A stretch of 64,000 nucleotides of DNA from Caulobacter segnis (GTDB lineage Bacteria; Pseudomonadota; Alphaproteobacteria; Caulobacterales; Caulobacteraceae). Made by a program: the position numbers and the translations under genes. Location: NCBI RefSeq assembly GCF_023935105.1, contig NZ_CP096040.1:744001-808000 (forward strand). The letters run 5' to 3'. Positions 17,593 through 26,063 of this stretch are shown in pieces. Numbering within the stretch: position 1 is the first letter of the stretch; each line of letters opens with the position of its first letter. The notes below the pieces were generated by a model, which worked only from the letters and a program-made list of their open reading frames with translations, searched no databases and was not told the DNA's origin.

Positions 17593-18182
17593 GGGCGCTG
17601 GAAGCGGCCGGCCCACAGACCCGCCTTGCGCGCCTGGGCGCTGTCCTCGGAGTCCGCGTACTGGCCTTCCTGGTCGACGGCCCAGCCATTCTCGACCATC
17701 GCCAGGTTCAGCGAGGCCAGGTCCGACTCGCACGGACCCGTGTCGCCCTGGCAGGGGGCCTCGGCGACGTAGCACAGGCCCAGCCAGCGGCCGTCCGCCG
17801 TCGGCGGGCCTTCGGGACGGCAGGCCACGCGGTGGTCGCCGATCAGCGTCTGCAGATGGGCGCGGGCGGCCTCGCCGCAGGCCCAGGGACGGCCGTCCGC
17901 GTCCTCGCAGGTCTGGCCCAGCTCCGGCGCGTCGATCGTCCAGAGGTCGGCCTCGACGCCCTGGACCAGCAGGGTGTCGCCGTCGACCGCCTTGGCCGGG
18001 CCGAACAGGTCGGCGCGGGGATCGGACGGGTCGGCGGGCGGCTGCGCCCCCAGTGCGTACTTGCGTTCGTCGGCCTGCTTGATCGGATGCACCCGTGGCC
18101 GGGCGACCTCGTAGGCGAAGACGCCGGCGGCGATCACGCCGGCTACGACCAGCACCGCCAGGACCAGCCTGGACGCGCGCAT
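17589..18182 (-). CDS. Membrane-anchored thermonuclease-like (SNase domain) protein
   Basis: 197 residues. One N-terminal transmembrane helix or signal anchor (5-24) precedes a staphylococcal-nuclease-like OB-fold domain: VDGDTLLVQG, then TIDAPELGQ and a C-terminal MVENGWAVD and ARKAGLWAG, all hallmark segments. Four extra cysteines suggest disulfides in the periplasm. It would cleave nucleic acids outside the cytosol if active; key catalytic arginines cannot be confirmed by eye. Its start overlaps the stop of the upstream gene (TGATG-type), so the two are translationally coupled. It converges with the LysR gene, overlapping by four bases. Confidence 0.82.
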   Translation of the reverse strand: MRASRLVLAVLVVAGVIAAGVFAYEVARPRVHPIKQADERKYALGAQPPADPSDPRADLFGPAKAVDGDTLLVQGVEADLWTIDAPELGQTCEDADGRPWACGEAARAHLQTLIGDHRVACRPEGPPTADGRWLGLCYVAEAPCQGDTGPCESDLASLNLAMVENGWAVDQEGQYADSEDSAQARKAGLWAGRFQRP

Positions 18183-18601
18183 CAGCGGACCTTCTCGAAG
18201 AACGGGGCGGGCGTTCGCGTCGCGCCCTCGTCGGGGACGAAGCCGGTCCAGCGGGTCAGCAAGCGACCGTTCGAGCGCGAAAGCGTGAACAGCGCCGCGC
18301 CGGGCTTGTAGCCCTGGACGCCGAACCGCGTCCCGGCGGCCGGCGGCGGATAGCGCAGGAAGCGGACATCGAGGCCCTCGGCCGACGGCGTGGCCGTGCA
18401 GTCGAAGGTCTCCAGAGTCTGGAAGCCCTCGGCATGGAACAGGCAGGCGCCGTCCTTCAGGGTCAGTCGCCAGGTGACCAGGATCGGCGAACCGCCGGCC
18501 GTGCGGCCGCCGTCATAGGTGTAGGCGTAGACCCCGTCCCAGGCGGCGGTCGACGGCGGTGAAGCCAGGGCCAGGGCGGCGGCTAGCAGCAGGGGCGACA
18601 T
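18182..18601 (-). CDS. Small exported protein of unknown function
   Basis: 139 residues with a signal peptide (MSPLLLAAALALASPPSTAA). The mature part is beta-rich: WDGVYAYTYDGGRTAGG, LVTWRLTLKDGACLFHAEGFQ, two cysteines, a PPPAAGTRFG loop and a basic end. It reminds of small DUF5991-like exported proteins, but the match is uncertain. It shares an operon with the SNase-like protein, overlapping by one base, so both probably act in the periplasm. Confidence 0.7.
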   Translation of the reverse strand: MSPLLLAAALALASPPSTAAWDGVYAYTYDGGRTAGGSPILVTWRLTLKDGACLFHAEGFQTLETFDCTATPSAEGLDVRFLRYPPPAAGTRFGVQGYKPGAALFTLSRSNGRLLTRWTGFVPDEGATRTPAPFFEKVR

Positions 18602-18729
18602 GGACGACTCCCGGTGACGGAGGACTCCTCAACGCCAGGTTAGGTCTTCGGGCTCCCATCGGCATCCCCTTGTCGTATGCTCCGGGCTGCGGCAGGTTCA
18701 ACGTTAAATTGCGGGTGGGGACTTAGAAC

Positions 18730-18983
18730 GTGAACTTGCGTCGAGTGAGCGTCGCGACGATCGCGCCCCAGGCGTCGCTGATCCGCATGACCGCCGCGCG
18801 GTTGTTCATCCAGGCCAAGGAGTACGAGGCCGCCCGTGAGATGATGGCCCGGTGGCCGGCAATCCGCACGGCGGAGCCAGCGCCAAGTTCGCCGCCCAGC
18901 TGCTGACTGAACTCCGCGACAAGGTCGACGGTGAAACGCTGTGCGGCGCGCCCCTGTCGGCCCGGTTCGCGGCCGAGGGGTAG
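18730..18983 (+). pseudogene. Small conserved-looking gene interrupted by a one-base frameshift
   Basis: GTG at 18730 opens a frame reading MNLRRVSVATIAPQASLIRM then AKEYEAAREMMARW and a stop at 18904-18906. From about 18850 the other frame reads VAGNPHGGASAKFAAQLLTE then LRDKVDG and ends at TAG 18981-18983. Adding one G in the run GCCCGG at 18848-18852 joins the parts into one 84-residue protein (MMAR-VAGNPHGG). It has a GGGGA ribosome-binding site. Either the gene is newly broken or the base is a sequencing error. The product is unknown. Confidence 0.65.
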
Positions 18984-18995
18984 GGAAGGACGGGG

Positions 18996-19922
18996 CTACC
19001 GCAGCTCCGCCAGGTCCAGCCCAGCCAGCGCCCGGGTCAGCGCCTCGGCGTCGGCCGTCAGCCGCGCCAGGCCTTCGGTCGGCTCGCGCGTGGTCTCGTT
19101 CATATAGAGCGCGCGGTTGATCTCGATCTGCAGGGCGTGGGTGCGCTTGGCGGGGCGGCCATAGTGTTCGGTGGTGTAGCCGCCGGCATAGGGGGCGTTG
19201 CGGACGACGCGGTAGTCCAGGGCCTCCAGCGTCCGCTCGACCAGGGCGGTCAGCTTGGGCGAGCAGGCCGCGCCGAAGCGGTCGCCCAGCACGATGTCGC
19301 AGGGGCCGCCGCCCTTGGCCCGCTGGCCGCGCGCCGCCGCCGCCGGCATCGAGTGCCAGTCGATCAGGATCGCCGCCCCGTGCGCGGCCCGCGCCGCCGC
19401 CAGCTGACGGTCCAGGGCGTCGTGATAGGGGCGGTGGGCCAGCTCCACCCGGGCCTGGGCCTCGGGGAAGGTCAGCTTGCGGGCGTAGATCGGCCGGCCC
19501 TCGCCGGCGATGCGCGGGATCGTGCCCAGCCCGGCCGCCACCCGGGCCGTGCGGCCGCGCGCGTATTCCGGCAGGTCGCCCTCGAACATCGCCGGGTCCA
19601 GCTCCCACGGCTCGCGGTTCAGGTCGACATAGGCGCGGGCGAAGCGGGCGCGGATCAGCGCCGCGCCCAGGGCCGGCGTCCCGGCGACGATGCGGTCGAC
19701 GAAGGCGTCCTCGGAGGCCCGCAGGGTGGCGACCGGCAGGCGGGCGGCCGAGGTCATGTCCTCGGGATAGACGTCGCCGGAATGGGGCGAGGCGAAGACC
19801 AGGGCCGTCGGCGGCGGCGCTCCGGCCGGCGCGGCGCGCGACACCTCGAACGCCGGGCCGCCGAACGTCTCCAGCGCCTCGGTCGCCGTGGCTTCGGTCT
19901 GCAGGGGCCGCCAAGCGCTCAT
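18996..19922 (-). CDS. N-formylglutamate amidohydrolase
   Basis: 308 residues. It hydrolyses N-formyl-L-glutamate to formate and glutamate, the last step of one histidine degradation route, or a related N-acyl amino acid. Family segments: FASPHSGDVYPEDM near the start (metal-site H), YVDLNREPWELDP, LIDWHSMPA (second metal H) and HALQIEINRALYM. The start at ATG 19922 (MSAWRPLQTEA) is chosen; in-frame ATGs at 19931 and 19934 are also possible. No other hut gene is near. It is divergent from cpdR. Confidence 0.9.
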   Translation of the reverse strand: MSAWRPLQTEATATEALETFGGPAFEVSRAAPAGAPPPTALVFASPHSGDVYPEDMTSAARLPVATLRASEDAFVDRIVAGTPALGAALIRARFARAYVDLNREPWELDPAMFEGDLPEYARGRTARVAAGLGTIPRIAGEGRPIYARKLTFPEAQARVELAHRPYHDALDRQLAAARAAHGAAILIDWHSMPAAAARGQRAKGGGPCDIVLGDRFGAACSPKLTALVERTLEALDYRVVRNAPYAGGYTTEHYGRPAKRTHALQIEINRALYMNETTREPTEGLARLTADAEALTRALAGLDLAELR

Positions 19923-20125
19923 GCCTCGCATCATCGAAGGCGGGCCGCCCAGGGTCAAATCCCAAAGCATCGTCGGCGACTTTCCGGCCAATCCGTCCAC
20001 AGTCCCGCGCGGCCGCCCACAGCCCGATGGGGGGGCGCGACACTTAGGTTCATCCCCGATTTACGGACGACGCGCTAAGGTGGCCCTTCGATCGACGCCT
20101 TATTTGCTTCCGGACACGTGACCTC

Positions 20126-20482
20126 ATGGCCCGCATCCTCCTCGCCGAAGACGATGATTCCCTCCGCGGCTTCCTGGCCCGCGCCCTGGAACGCGCCGGC
20201 TTCGAAGTCCAGGCCTGCGCCGATGGCGAGGAAGCCGTCCAGCACCTGGATCACCCCTGGGACCTGCTGCTGACCGACATCGTCATGCCCGGCATGGACG
20301 GCATCGAGGTGGCCCGCCAGGCCGCCGCCCGCGATCCGTCCCTGCGCATCATGTTCATCACCGGCTTCGCCGCCGTCGCTCTCTCGGCCCAGGACCGCGC
20401 CCCGGCCGGCGCTAAGGTGCTGTCCAAGCCCGTCCACCTGCGCGACCTGGTCGCCGAGGTGGAAAAGATGATGGCCGCCTAA
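20126..20482 (+). CDS. cpdR: Cell-cycle response regulator CpdR
   Basis: 118 residues, a lone receiver domain without output domain. Phosphorylation site Asp51 in LLTDIVMPGMDG, acidic pocket AEDDDS (7-12), switch Thr79 in FITG and Lys101 in LSKP. In Caulobacter, unphosphorylated CpdR sits at the pole and primes ClpXP to degrade PdeA, McpA and others, and helps CtrA clearance; phosphorylation through CckA-ChpT turns it off. The protein ends in Ala-Ala, consistent with reported turnover of CpdR by ClpXP. The neighbouring tRNA-Val and upstream amidohydrolase are the expected Caulobacter context as far as I recall. Confidence 0.95.
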   Translation: MARILLAEDDDSLRGFLARALERAGFEVQACADGEEAVQHLDHPWDLLLTDIVMPGMDGIEVARQAAARDPSLRIMFITGFAAVALSAQDRAPAGAKVLSKPVHLRDLVAEVEKMMAA

Positions 20483-20494
20483 AAAACTTTGTCG

Positions 20495-20521
20495 GGCGGC
20501 TTGCCTACCGGAAAAGCCGCC
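20495..20521. terminator. Hairpin after cpdR
   Basis: GGCGGCTT and AAGCCGCC arms around 11 bases, 12 bp after the cpdR stop. No T-run follows, so it is at best a weak terminator or an mRNA 3'-end hairpin. Confidence 0.4.
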
Positions 20522-20583
20522 GCTATACCCCCACACCTTCCCGGCCGGGACGTCTTCACGAAGACGCCCCGGATCGCTTCGGC

Positions 20584-20658
<75 letters not shown>

Positions 20659-20875
20659 TCCCTATTTTTCCTTTAATATCAAAGCGTTCTATGGCATCCG
20701 CGCGGCGCCGTTTCGTGCGCTTTGAGAAGCCTTCCCCCCAGAGTCCCCCCAGAATAGGCCGGGAACGTCCTTGCGCGGCTGGGCGCAAACACGCTCCTGA
20801 ACCGCCCTTCCGCCAGGTTCGAGAGGCATTCCTGTCCTGAGCGACCAAGACGAGAGCGGAATCGCCGAGAGTGGT

Positions 20876-21784
20876 ATGCCCAGGTCCATGGCTGAGGACT
20901 CTGTGGATCTCGAGGCGATGGCGGCGGCGCTACAGGCGAGCGGTCAATACCGTGTGCTGCGCCGCCTCGCGCCGCGACCGCCTGTTCCCATTCCAGATGG
21001 GGTCGTCACCCGCATCGGCCTCTTCGTCGATGTCGAGACGACCGGTCTCGACTGGCGCTCAGACGAGATTATCGAGTTGGCGATGATCCCGTTCCGCTAC
21101 GGGACGGACGGGCGGATCTATGAGGTCGGCGAGGCCTTCCAAGGCTTGCGTCAGCCCGCCGGACCCATCTCGGCGGAGATCACCGCGCTCACGGGCATCG
21201 ACGACGCCATGGTCGCGGGCAAGACGATCGACGTGGCCGCCGTCGCCGCCGTCGCCATGCCGGCGGCGCTCGTCATCGCGCACAACGCCGCTTTCGATCG
21301 GCGCTTCCTCGAGCGCTTCTGCGAAGTCTTCCGCACCAAGCCTTGGGCGTGCTCGATGAGCCAGATCGATTGGGCGGCAGAGGGACACGAGGGGGTCAAG
21401 CTCGCCTGGCTCGCGGCCGGAGCCGGCTTCTTCTACGACCGCCATCGGGCGGTGAATGATTGCGCAGCGGCGATCGAACTCTTGGCCGCCGATCTGCCCC
21501 GGCGCGGCGGACCCGCGCTGGCCGCATTGCTGGAGCGGGCGAGAATTCCGACCTGGCGGATCTGGGCCGAGAACTCACCCTTCGCCATGAAGGACCGGTT
21601 GAAGGCGCGTGGATATCGCTGGAATGGCGACGACGTCTTGCCGTCGCGCTGCTGGTATGTCGATGTCGCCGACGCCGACAAGGACGCCGAGCTCACCTTC
21701 TTGCGTCAGGAGATCTATGGCGGAGACATCGATCTGCTGGCTCGGCGTATCGACGCCTACGACCGGTTCTCGCAGCGGTGCTGA
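20876..21784 (+). CDS. DEDDh 3'-5' exonuclease-like protein
   Basis: 302 residues. The DnaQ-like exonuclease motifs are all present: Exo I FVDVETTGLDW, Exo II IAHNAAFDRRF and Exo III HRAVNDCAA (H and D five residues apart, DEDDh type). The C-terminal third (RIWAENSPFAMKDRLKARGY and the W-Y-V-D-V segment) is typical of exonucleases on alphaproteobacterial mobile elements and may bind DNA. ATG at 20876 is used; a second ATG at 20888 is possible. It is the first gene after tRNA-Val and is followed by the DUF2285 module. Confidence 0.87.
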   Translation: MPRSMAEDSVDLEAMAAALQASGQYRVLRRLAPRPPVPIPDGVVTRIGLFVDVETTGLDWRSDEIIELAMIPFRYGTDGRIYEVGEAFQGLRQPAGPISAEITALTGIDDAMVAGKTIDVAAVAAVAMPAALVIAHNAAFDRRFLERFCEVFRTKPWACSMSQIDWAAEGHEGVKLAWLAAGAGFFYDRHRAVNDCAAAIELLAADLPRRGGPALAALLERARIPTWRIWAENSPFAMKDRLKARGYRWNGDDVLPSRCWYVDVADADKDAELTFLRQEIYGGDIDLLARRIDAYDRFSQRC

Positions 21785-21799
21785 CCCACTGAGCGTCGG

Positions 21800-22087
21800 C
21801 TAGCGGTCGCGCTTCAGGCCATCCCTGGCCTCAAGCAAGAGTCTATAGCCCATCTCGGTCATCCAGCGCGCGCGCTGCATGTGACTCTCCCAGCACCGGC
21901 GCGCCCCGGCTTCGTCCTCACCGGGATCTCGCCCCAGGACCAGGCGCGTGGCTTCGCGCCAGTCGGCATTGTCCTGCTCGGCGTCGAGAAGCCGCAGATA
22001 GGTCGTCATGTGGCCAATGTCGTAGTCGGTGAGCTTGTCGCTCGCCGGGACTTCATCCGCCACTTCTGGTTCAAGTTCAGTTTGCAA
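21800..22087 (-). CDS. Small DUF2285-type protein, QseM-like antiactivator candidate
   Basis: 95 residues. It shows the short DUF2285-like helical pattern HMTTYLRLLDAEQDNADWRE, then LVLGRDP and SHMQRARWMTEMGYRLLL. In the Mesorhizobium symbiosis island, the DUF2285 protein QseM binds and inhibits both TraR and FseA. The likeness here is to the family, not proof of the same role. The start is a TTG at 22087; a GTG eight codons in is possible. It is divergent from the DUF6499-DUF2285 gene at 22252, which suggests a regulator/antiregulator pair. Confidence 0.7.
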   Translation of the reverse strand: MQTELEPEVADEVPASDKLTDYDIGHMTTYLRLLDAEQDNADWREATRLVLGRDPGEDEAGARRCWESHMQRARWMTEMGYRLLLEARDGLKRDR

Positions 22088-22251
22088 GACGTCCTCAGTG
22101 CGTCGGCTTGAGCGCCGGCGAGGCCGGTGGCTCGACCGACCTTAGACCCTGGGGAGGGCGTCTGACGAGGTTGGTCGCGCGACTTGGTCGAGTCGACAGG
22201 GTCCTGCGATTGGTGGACAGTTTTGCCGCTGAGGGGGCGGCGAGAGCCGCC

Positions 22252-23141
22252 ATGAGCGATGAGCTAGGGCCTGCGCTCGATTGGAGGCGGGCTGAATCCT
22301 ATCGACCGCTGTTGCAGGCCGACGCGGCGATCTGGGCCTGGGAGTTTGGTCGCCGCGGACCGATGGCGTCGGAGGCGCCTGCGCGCGCGCGGGCGCAGGA
22401 CTTGCCGGGACTGTGTTTCGTCGGCGCGGGACCCGCGGGCGACGATCTGCCCGCCGTCCTGTGGCGCGAAGACCCGTCCGCTCTCCTCGTAGACGCCATG
22501 GCGGCCCAAGCTGGTGAGCCAGGCCTATTCGATCTCCAGGGCCTGTCGCTACCGGCCATAGTCGTGCGAACCGCGGACGGCCAGCAGCACGTCTTGATCT
22601 GTGATGGCGCGAAGCGTCTGCGGTTGATCGTGGCTGATGGCGACGTGCTTGCTGGAGCGGTGAGGCTTCGTTGGCGTCTTCCGCCACACCCGGTCGCGGC
22701 TGCTCTGGAAGGGCTTCGGTCTCTGCTCGCCCTGAGTGAGGTTGGGCGTCTGCCGTCGCCTGCGACACGACGATCGGCCAAGGCCTTGCGATGGCTCGAA
22801 AGCCTGCGGCTCATGACGCACGGCGGTCTGGCGCCAGTCAGCGTGACATCGCCATGCTGCTTTTCGGCGACGAACGGGTGCGGAAGGATTGGAATGGCTC
22901 CTCCGACTACATGCGCATGCGGGTCCTGCGTCTGCTGCGCACGGCTGATCATCTATCGAGAAGCTATGGCGGCTTGCTAGGCCTGTCCGCCGCGCCTGAT
23001 TATCGGGTCGCGCCGATTGCTGAGATCTGGCGTTCGGTGACTTGGCGTCGGGGTGTAGGCACCACGATGCGGAGCGGGATTTTTCTCGCCCTAGCTTGGC
23101 AATGTTCGACTTTCCCGCAGATTTTATCCGCCCTTGCATGA
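22252..23141 (+). pseudogene. DUF6499-DUF2285 (FseA-like) regulator split by a -1 frameshift
   Basis: From ATG at 22252 (MSDELGPALDWRRAESYRPL) the frame carries the DUF6499-type segment ADAAIWAWEFGRR and then the first part of DUF2285 (LRSLLALSEVGRL, KALRWLESLRL). At about 22810-22813 the reading continues in the -1 frame: HDARRSGASQRDIAMLLFGD, then WNGSSDYMRMRVLRLLRTAD and YGGLLGL, ending at 23141. Frame 0 runs on to 22980 without sense. One missing C (CTCCATGAC to CTCATGAC) explains it. FseA of ICEMlSym, a DUF2285 activator of excision, is made by programmed +1 frameshifting, so a natural recoding event cannot be excluded, but the direction differs. Confidence 0.75.
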
Positions 23142-23174
23142 CAGCCCTGCGGAAAAGCCGTTGGTGTGTGCGGA

Positions 23175-23549
23175 ATGTCTGCGCAGGTGAAGGAGGCGCG
23201 CGACTTTTTCAAAAGACGTCCATTGCGCGAAAAATATAGAGTACGTCCATGGGATGACCTGGCGCTCAATAGCGCCATGGTGAAGTCCCGCGTAGCTGAT
23301 CCGATATTGTCTTCGTTCCGCCGTGCTCTTCGGTTGGAACTTGGATCTGATCGCAGCGGCGCAACACGCCTGGCCTGGGAGTTTCTGCGGCGCAACCCGG
23401 CCTATCGCGCTGACTATGCCCGGGTTAGGGCTGGCGAAGCCGACATGATCGGCGAGCATTGGGGGCTAGCTGTTGCGGTCGATCCTGATCAGACCGAGGT
23501 CGATGCGAGCGTCTGGCGTTTGTCTATCGCCGAGGCGGATGGGCCATAG
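23175..23549 (+). CDS. DUF6499-like small protein of mobile-element type
   Basis: About 124 residues. The conserved part is RLAWEFLRRNPAYRADYARV followed by WGLAVAVDPDQTEVDASVWR, the pattern of DUF6499 N-terminal domains of element-encoded regulators. The upstream 60 residues (from ATG 23175) are not conserved-looking and the true start may be ATG 23277 (MVKSRVADP). It follows the broken FseA-like gene and converges with an HTH gene, so it probably belongs to the same regulatory module. Function unknown. Confidence 0.6.
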   Translation: MSAQVKEARDFFKRRPLREKYRVRPWDDLALNSAMVKSRVADPILSSFRRALRLELGSDRSGATRLAWEFLRRNPAYRADYARVRAGEADMIGEHWGLAVAVDPDQTEVDASVWRLSIAEADGP

Positions 23550-23561
23550 GGCGTGGCCGCT

Positions 23562-24041
23562 CTAGTCCTCTTGCGGGAGAACCCTGGGCAGGTTTTCCGC
23601 GAGCCATCGCTCTGCGCTGTTGTCCCGCCTTTCCAGATGGTCTTCCAAGGCGTCGAACTGGCGCTGGAAAGCCTCGATCAGGATCGGCTGGCCGATCGTG
23701 GTGAGGCGGTCGCCGACCCGCGCGTTGAACCGTCGATACGAGCCCAGCAGGATCGAGGAGACTTTGTTGTCCATCGCCCGCAGCGCATACTCAGGTGAGC
23801 CGAGCATCAGGCCGTCCATGATGCCGACCGGATCGCTATCGGTCGTCGCTGCGAAGCGCCAGATCCTGGCGATGCTGAGCGGACCCTCGCCCGCTTCGAA
23901 GCCGTAGTAGCTGCGCGCCTTCATGCCCATGCCGGCGGCGACGTCGTGAGCGCTGAGGCGCCGCTGGCTGCGGATCGTCTTTACGATCGTCGAGAGGAGC
24001 TGGCGTTGGCGCTCCAGATCACCGGATGAACTTTTGACCAC
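23562..24041 (-). CDS. HTH (XRE-like) transcriptional regulator
   Basis: 159 residues. Residues 15-70 resemble an XRE helix-turn-helix (TIRSQRRLSAHDVAAGMGMK then YYGFEAGEGPLSIARIWRFA). The C-terminal half is helical and acidic with RQFDALEDHLERRDN, perhaps for dimerisation. Proteins like this accompany the DUF2285 module on mobile elements, where they control the small antiactivator; that role is inferred from position only. It converges with the DUF6499-like gene. Confidence 0.72.
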   Translation of the reverse strand: MVKSSSGDLERQRQLLSTIVKTIRSQRRLSAHDVAAGMGMKARSYYGFEAGEGPLSIARIWRFAATTDSDPVGIMDGLMLGSPEYALRAMDNKVSSILLGSYRRFNARVGDRLTTIGQPILIEAFQRQFDALEDHLERRDNSAERWLAENLPRVLPQED

Positions 24042-24172
24042 GACAAGACTCGTTACTGAACCGAATGAGTGAAAGCGACTATCGCGCGGCGTTAGCAGGC
24101 TGTTGCGCCATGGCAGTGGCGCTTCCTAGGGTTGCATTATGAGTGGGCGAGATTTTTGAAAGAGTCTAAAAG

Positions 24173-24216
24173 GATGTGGTTACTTCTGGCGCGCCCCTGC
24201 CTGAGCGTTATTGGCC
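24173..24216 (+). repeat. 44-bp accessory-region repeat, copy 1
   Basis: Weakest copy: GATGTGGTTACTTCTGG start, GTTATTGGCCGC end. It overlaps the stop codon of the VOC gene (24208-24210). Confidence 0.55.
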
Positions 24217-24666
24217 GCCGCGACCGAGAGGTTCGGCGAGTCCGATAAGAATGCCCTCGGGGCCGCGGATGTAGCAGAGCCGGTAAGCGTTCTCGTACTG
24301 AACGACTTCGTCGACGACCTGTGCCCCGTGCTTGCGGAGGCGGCCGAGGGTTTCGTCGATGTCGCTCACCGCGAACATGGCCCGCAGATAGCCGAGGGCG
24401 TTAACCGGGGCGTTTCGGTGGTCGGCGACGACCGACGGCCGGAGAAAGCGCGATAGCTCGAGGCGGCTATGGCCGTCTGGCGTGACCATCATGGCGACCT
24501 CGACGCTCTGATCACCAAGGCCAGTGACGCGTCCGGCCCACTCGCCTTCGATATTCCCACGCCCCTCAAGCGTCAGGCCGAGCTCCGTGAAGAACGCAAC
24601 GGCGTCGTCGAGGGATTCAACCACGATGCCGACGTTGTCCATTCGCAGCAAATTGCTCTTCGTCAT
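24208..24666 (-). CDS. VOC-family protein
   Basis: 152 residues with two VOC half-modules: DNVGIVVESLDDAVAFFTEL at the start, SRLELSRFLRPS in the middle, then YLRAMFAVSDIDETLGRLRK and YIRGPEGILIGLAEPLG at the end, as in single-subunit glyoxalase/dioxygenase-like proteins. The substrate is unknown. ATG at 24666 is preferred; ATG 24642 would remove MTKSNLLR. Its 3' end, including the stop, lies in a 44-bp repeat, so the original C-terminus may have been replaced. Confidence 0.85.
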   Translation of the reverse strand: MTKSNLLRMDNVGIVVESLDDAVAFFTELGLTLEGRGNIEGEWAGRVTGLGDQSVEVAMMVTPDGHSRLELSRFLRPSVVADHRNAPVNALGYLRAMFAVSDIDETLGRLRKHGAQVVDEVVQYENAYRLCYIRGPEGILIGLAEPLGRGGQ

Positions 24667-25100
24667 TTCGACAGCTCCTTGGTGACGGCGCGGGGGAGAT
24701 CATCGGCGCGGACGAGCGAATCTGCTGTCAAATTCTTTAGTGATCGGCACGGTCCTGCTGGGCCGACGTCTGCGGCTCCGGCCCGCGACCAATGTCCGGT
24801 TCCTGGAGGTGCGCCAACGTCGGTTCACGGCGCAGCGCCGCCGGGGAAGCTGTCCTCGGCACAGCCGCGAGGGCGCAAGGCACGCCTTCGGCTCCCGGGC
24901 GACCAGCGGACATCGCCATATCAGAGGCTTTGTGTCGCAGGCCTGTCGTGTGTCGGCTGAGTGGCTCGCGGCGCGAGAACCGAGAGACCGGCAGCAATGA
25001 TGTCCAACAAGGGCGCTGGCGACGGTCGGGCGCATAGAAAGCGCACACGGATTTCGGCTACCTATTCCGTCCCGAAGAGTATCGTGAGGGGACTGTCATT
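24667..25100. other. 434-bp gap without a gene; holds one 44-bp repeat
   Basis: Between the VOC gene and the LytTR gene. Apart from the repeat at 24791-24834 no coding signature was seen. GAGGGGACTGTCATT before 25101 holds the ribosome-binding site of the next gene. Confidence 0.6.
24791..24834 (+). repeat. 44-bp accessory-region repeat, copy 2
   Basis: Unit 1 begins AATGTCCGGTTCCTGGAGG and ends GCGCC; unit 2 is AACGTCGGTTCACGGCGCA. One of the clearest copies. Confidence 0.8.
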
Positions 25101-25961
25101 GTGGATGCGCCAAGCTCGCCCTCCGCGCGTTCTGGGTTAGCGTTGGGAACACGCGCCTTCGACATGCTCGCGGTCGCTGTCATCGGCTGCGCCTATACGG
25201 CGACAATCTTCGTCGCGCGTGACGATACCGATCTCGGCGCCGCGATTGTGGGTGGCATCGCCAACACCGTCCCCGTCATCCTCTTTGGCGGCTTGGTGCG
25301 GCGCTTCATCATCGAGAAGCTCGTCGGTCGCAGCGCGATCCGCCAAACCCTAGGCCATGCCGTTCTGTGCATGGCGTTTTCGGTTTTGTCCTTCTGGGTT
25401 CTCATCATCCTGCTGGGCATGACGAGCGGGGCCTCCCCCTTCACCTTCGAAGTGAAGCCCTTTGGGAAGGGAAGCGCCTGGCAGTTGCTGGAGAACGCGA
25501 CGACCTATGCCGCCATCGCCGCCTTGTCCTATCTTCAGGCCTGGCGGCCTGTTGCGAACGCCAAGTCTGCAGCCGGTGAAGGGGAGGTCACACTCCCCGC
25601 AGGTCTTCCGGATCTGGAACGCCCACGCAGACCTCGGGCGTCACGTCATTTCATCCGTAGCGGCGAGGACATCCTCCCGGTGGACGTGAGCCGCGTGGTC
25701 TGCATCACTGGCGCCGACGACTATTCTGATGTCGCAACGCTCGATCGCAACCATCTCGTTCGCATGACTCTGGCCGAATTTGAAAAGTCTCTCGACGCCG
25801 CTGTATTCGTGCGCGTGCATCGCTCCTCGATCGTCAATGTCGATCTGATCGAGCGTGCGGAACCCGCCGGCGGCGGCCGGATGCTGCTGCATATGGCCAA
25901 TGGCCAGGCTATCCAGTCGAGCCGAGCTGGGGCGCGGCTCCTGCGCGCGCGGGTTATTTAG
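25101..25961 (+). CDS. Membrane-bound LytTR-family transcriptional regulator
   Basis: 286 residues. The N-terminal half has four predicted transmembrane helices (about 20-40, 45-65, 88-110 and 125-148). The C-terminal LytTR DNA-binding domain spans 190-286: HFIRSGEDILPVDVSRVVCI, then FEKSLDAAVFVRVHRSSIVN and a final ARLLRARVI. Such proteins sense a membrane or ligand signal without a phosphorylation step. GTG start at 25101 with GAGGGG upstream. It lies directly before a CocE-type hydrolase gene on the same strand and is the likely regulator of that gene. Confidence 0.88.
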   Translation: MDAPSSPSARSGLALGTRAFDMLAVAVIGCAYTATIFVARDDTDLGAAIVGGIANTVPVILFGGLVRRFIIEKLVGRSAIRQTLGHAVLCMAFSVLSFWVLIILLGMTSGASPFTFEVKPFGKGSAWQLLENATTYAAIAALSYLQAWRPVANAKSAAGEGEVTLPAGLPDLERPRRPRASRHFIRSGEDILPVDVSRVVCITGADDYSDVATLDRNHLVRMTLAEFEKSLDAAVFVRVHRSSIVNVDLIERAEPAGGGRMLLHMANGQAIQSSRAGARLLRARVI

Positions 25962-26063
25962 CGGCCTTCAGAGACCGTTCGGCCGCCTCTGGTGTCAGTT
26001 GGCCGATTTCTGGTCGGCCGGTTTTCCGTTTCGCTAGCCTGTAGGCGAACGGGGAAAATCACT

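Noticed and set aside
22804..22816. Canonical -1 slippery heptamer at the DUF2285 frame junction
   Set aside because: CTGCGGCTCATGA has no X-XXY-YYZ pattern, so classical -1 slippage is not supported by sequence.
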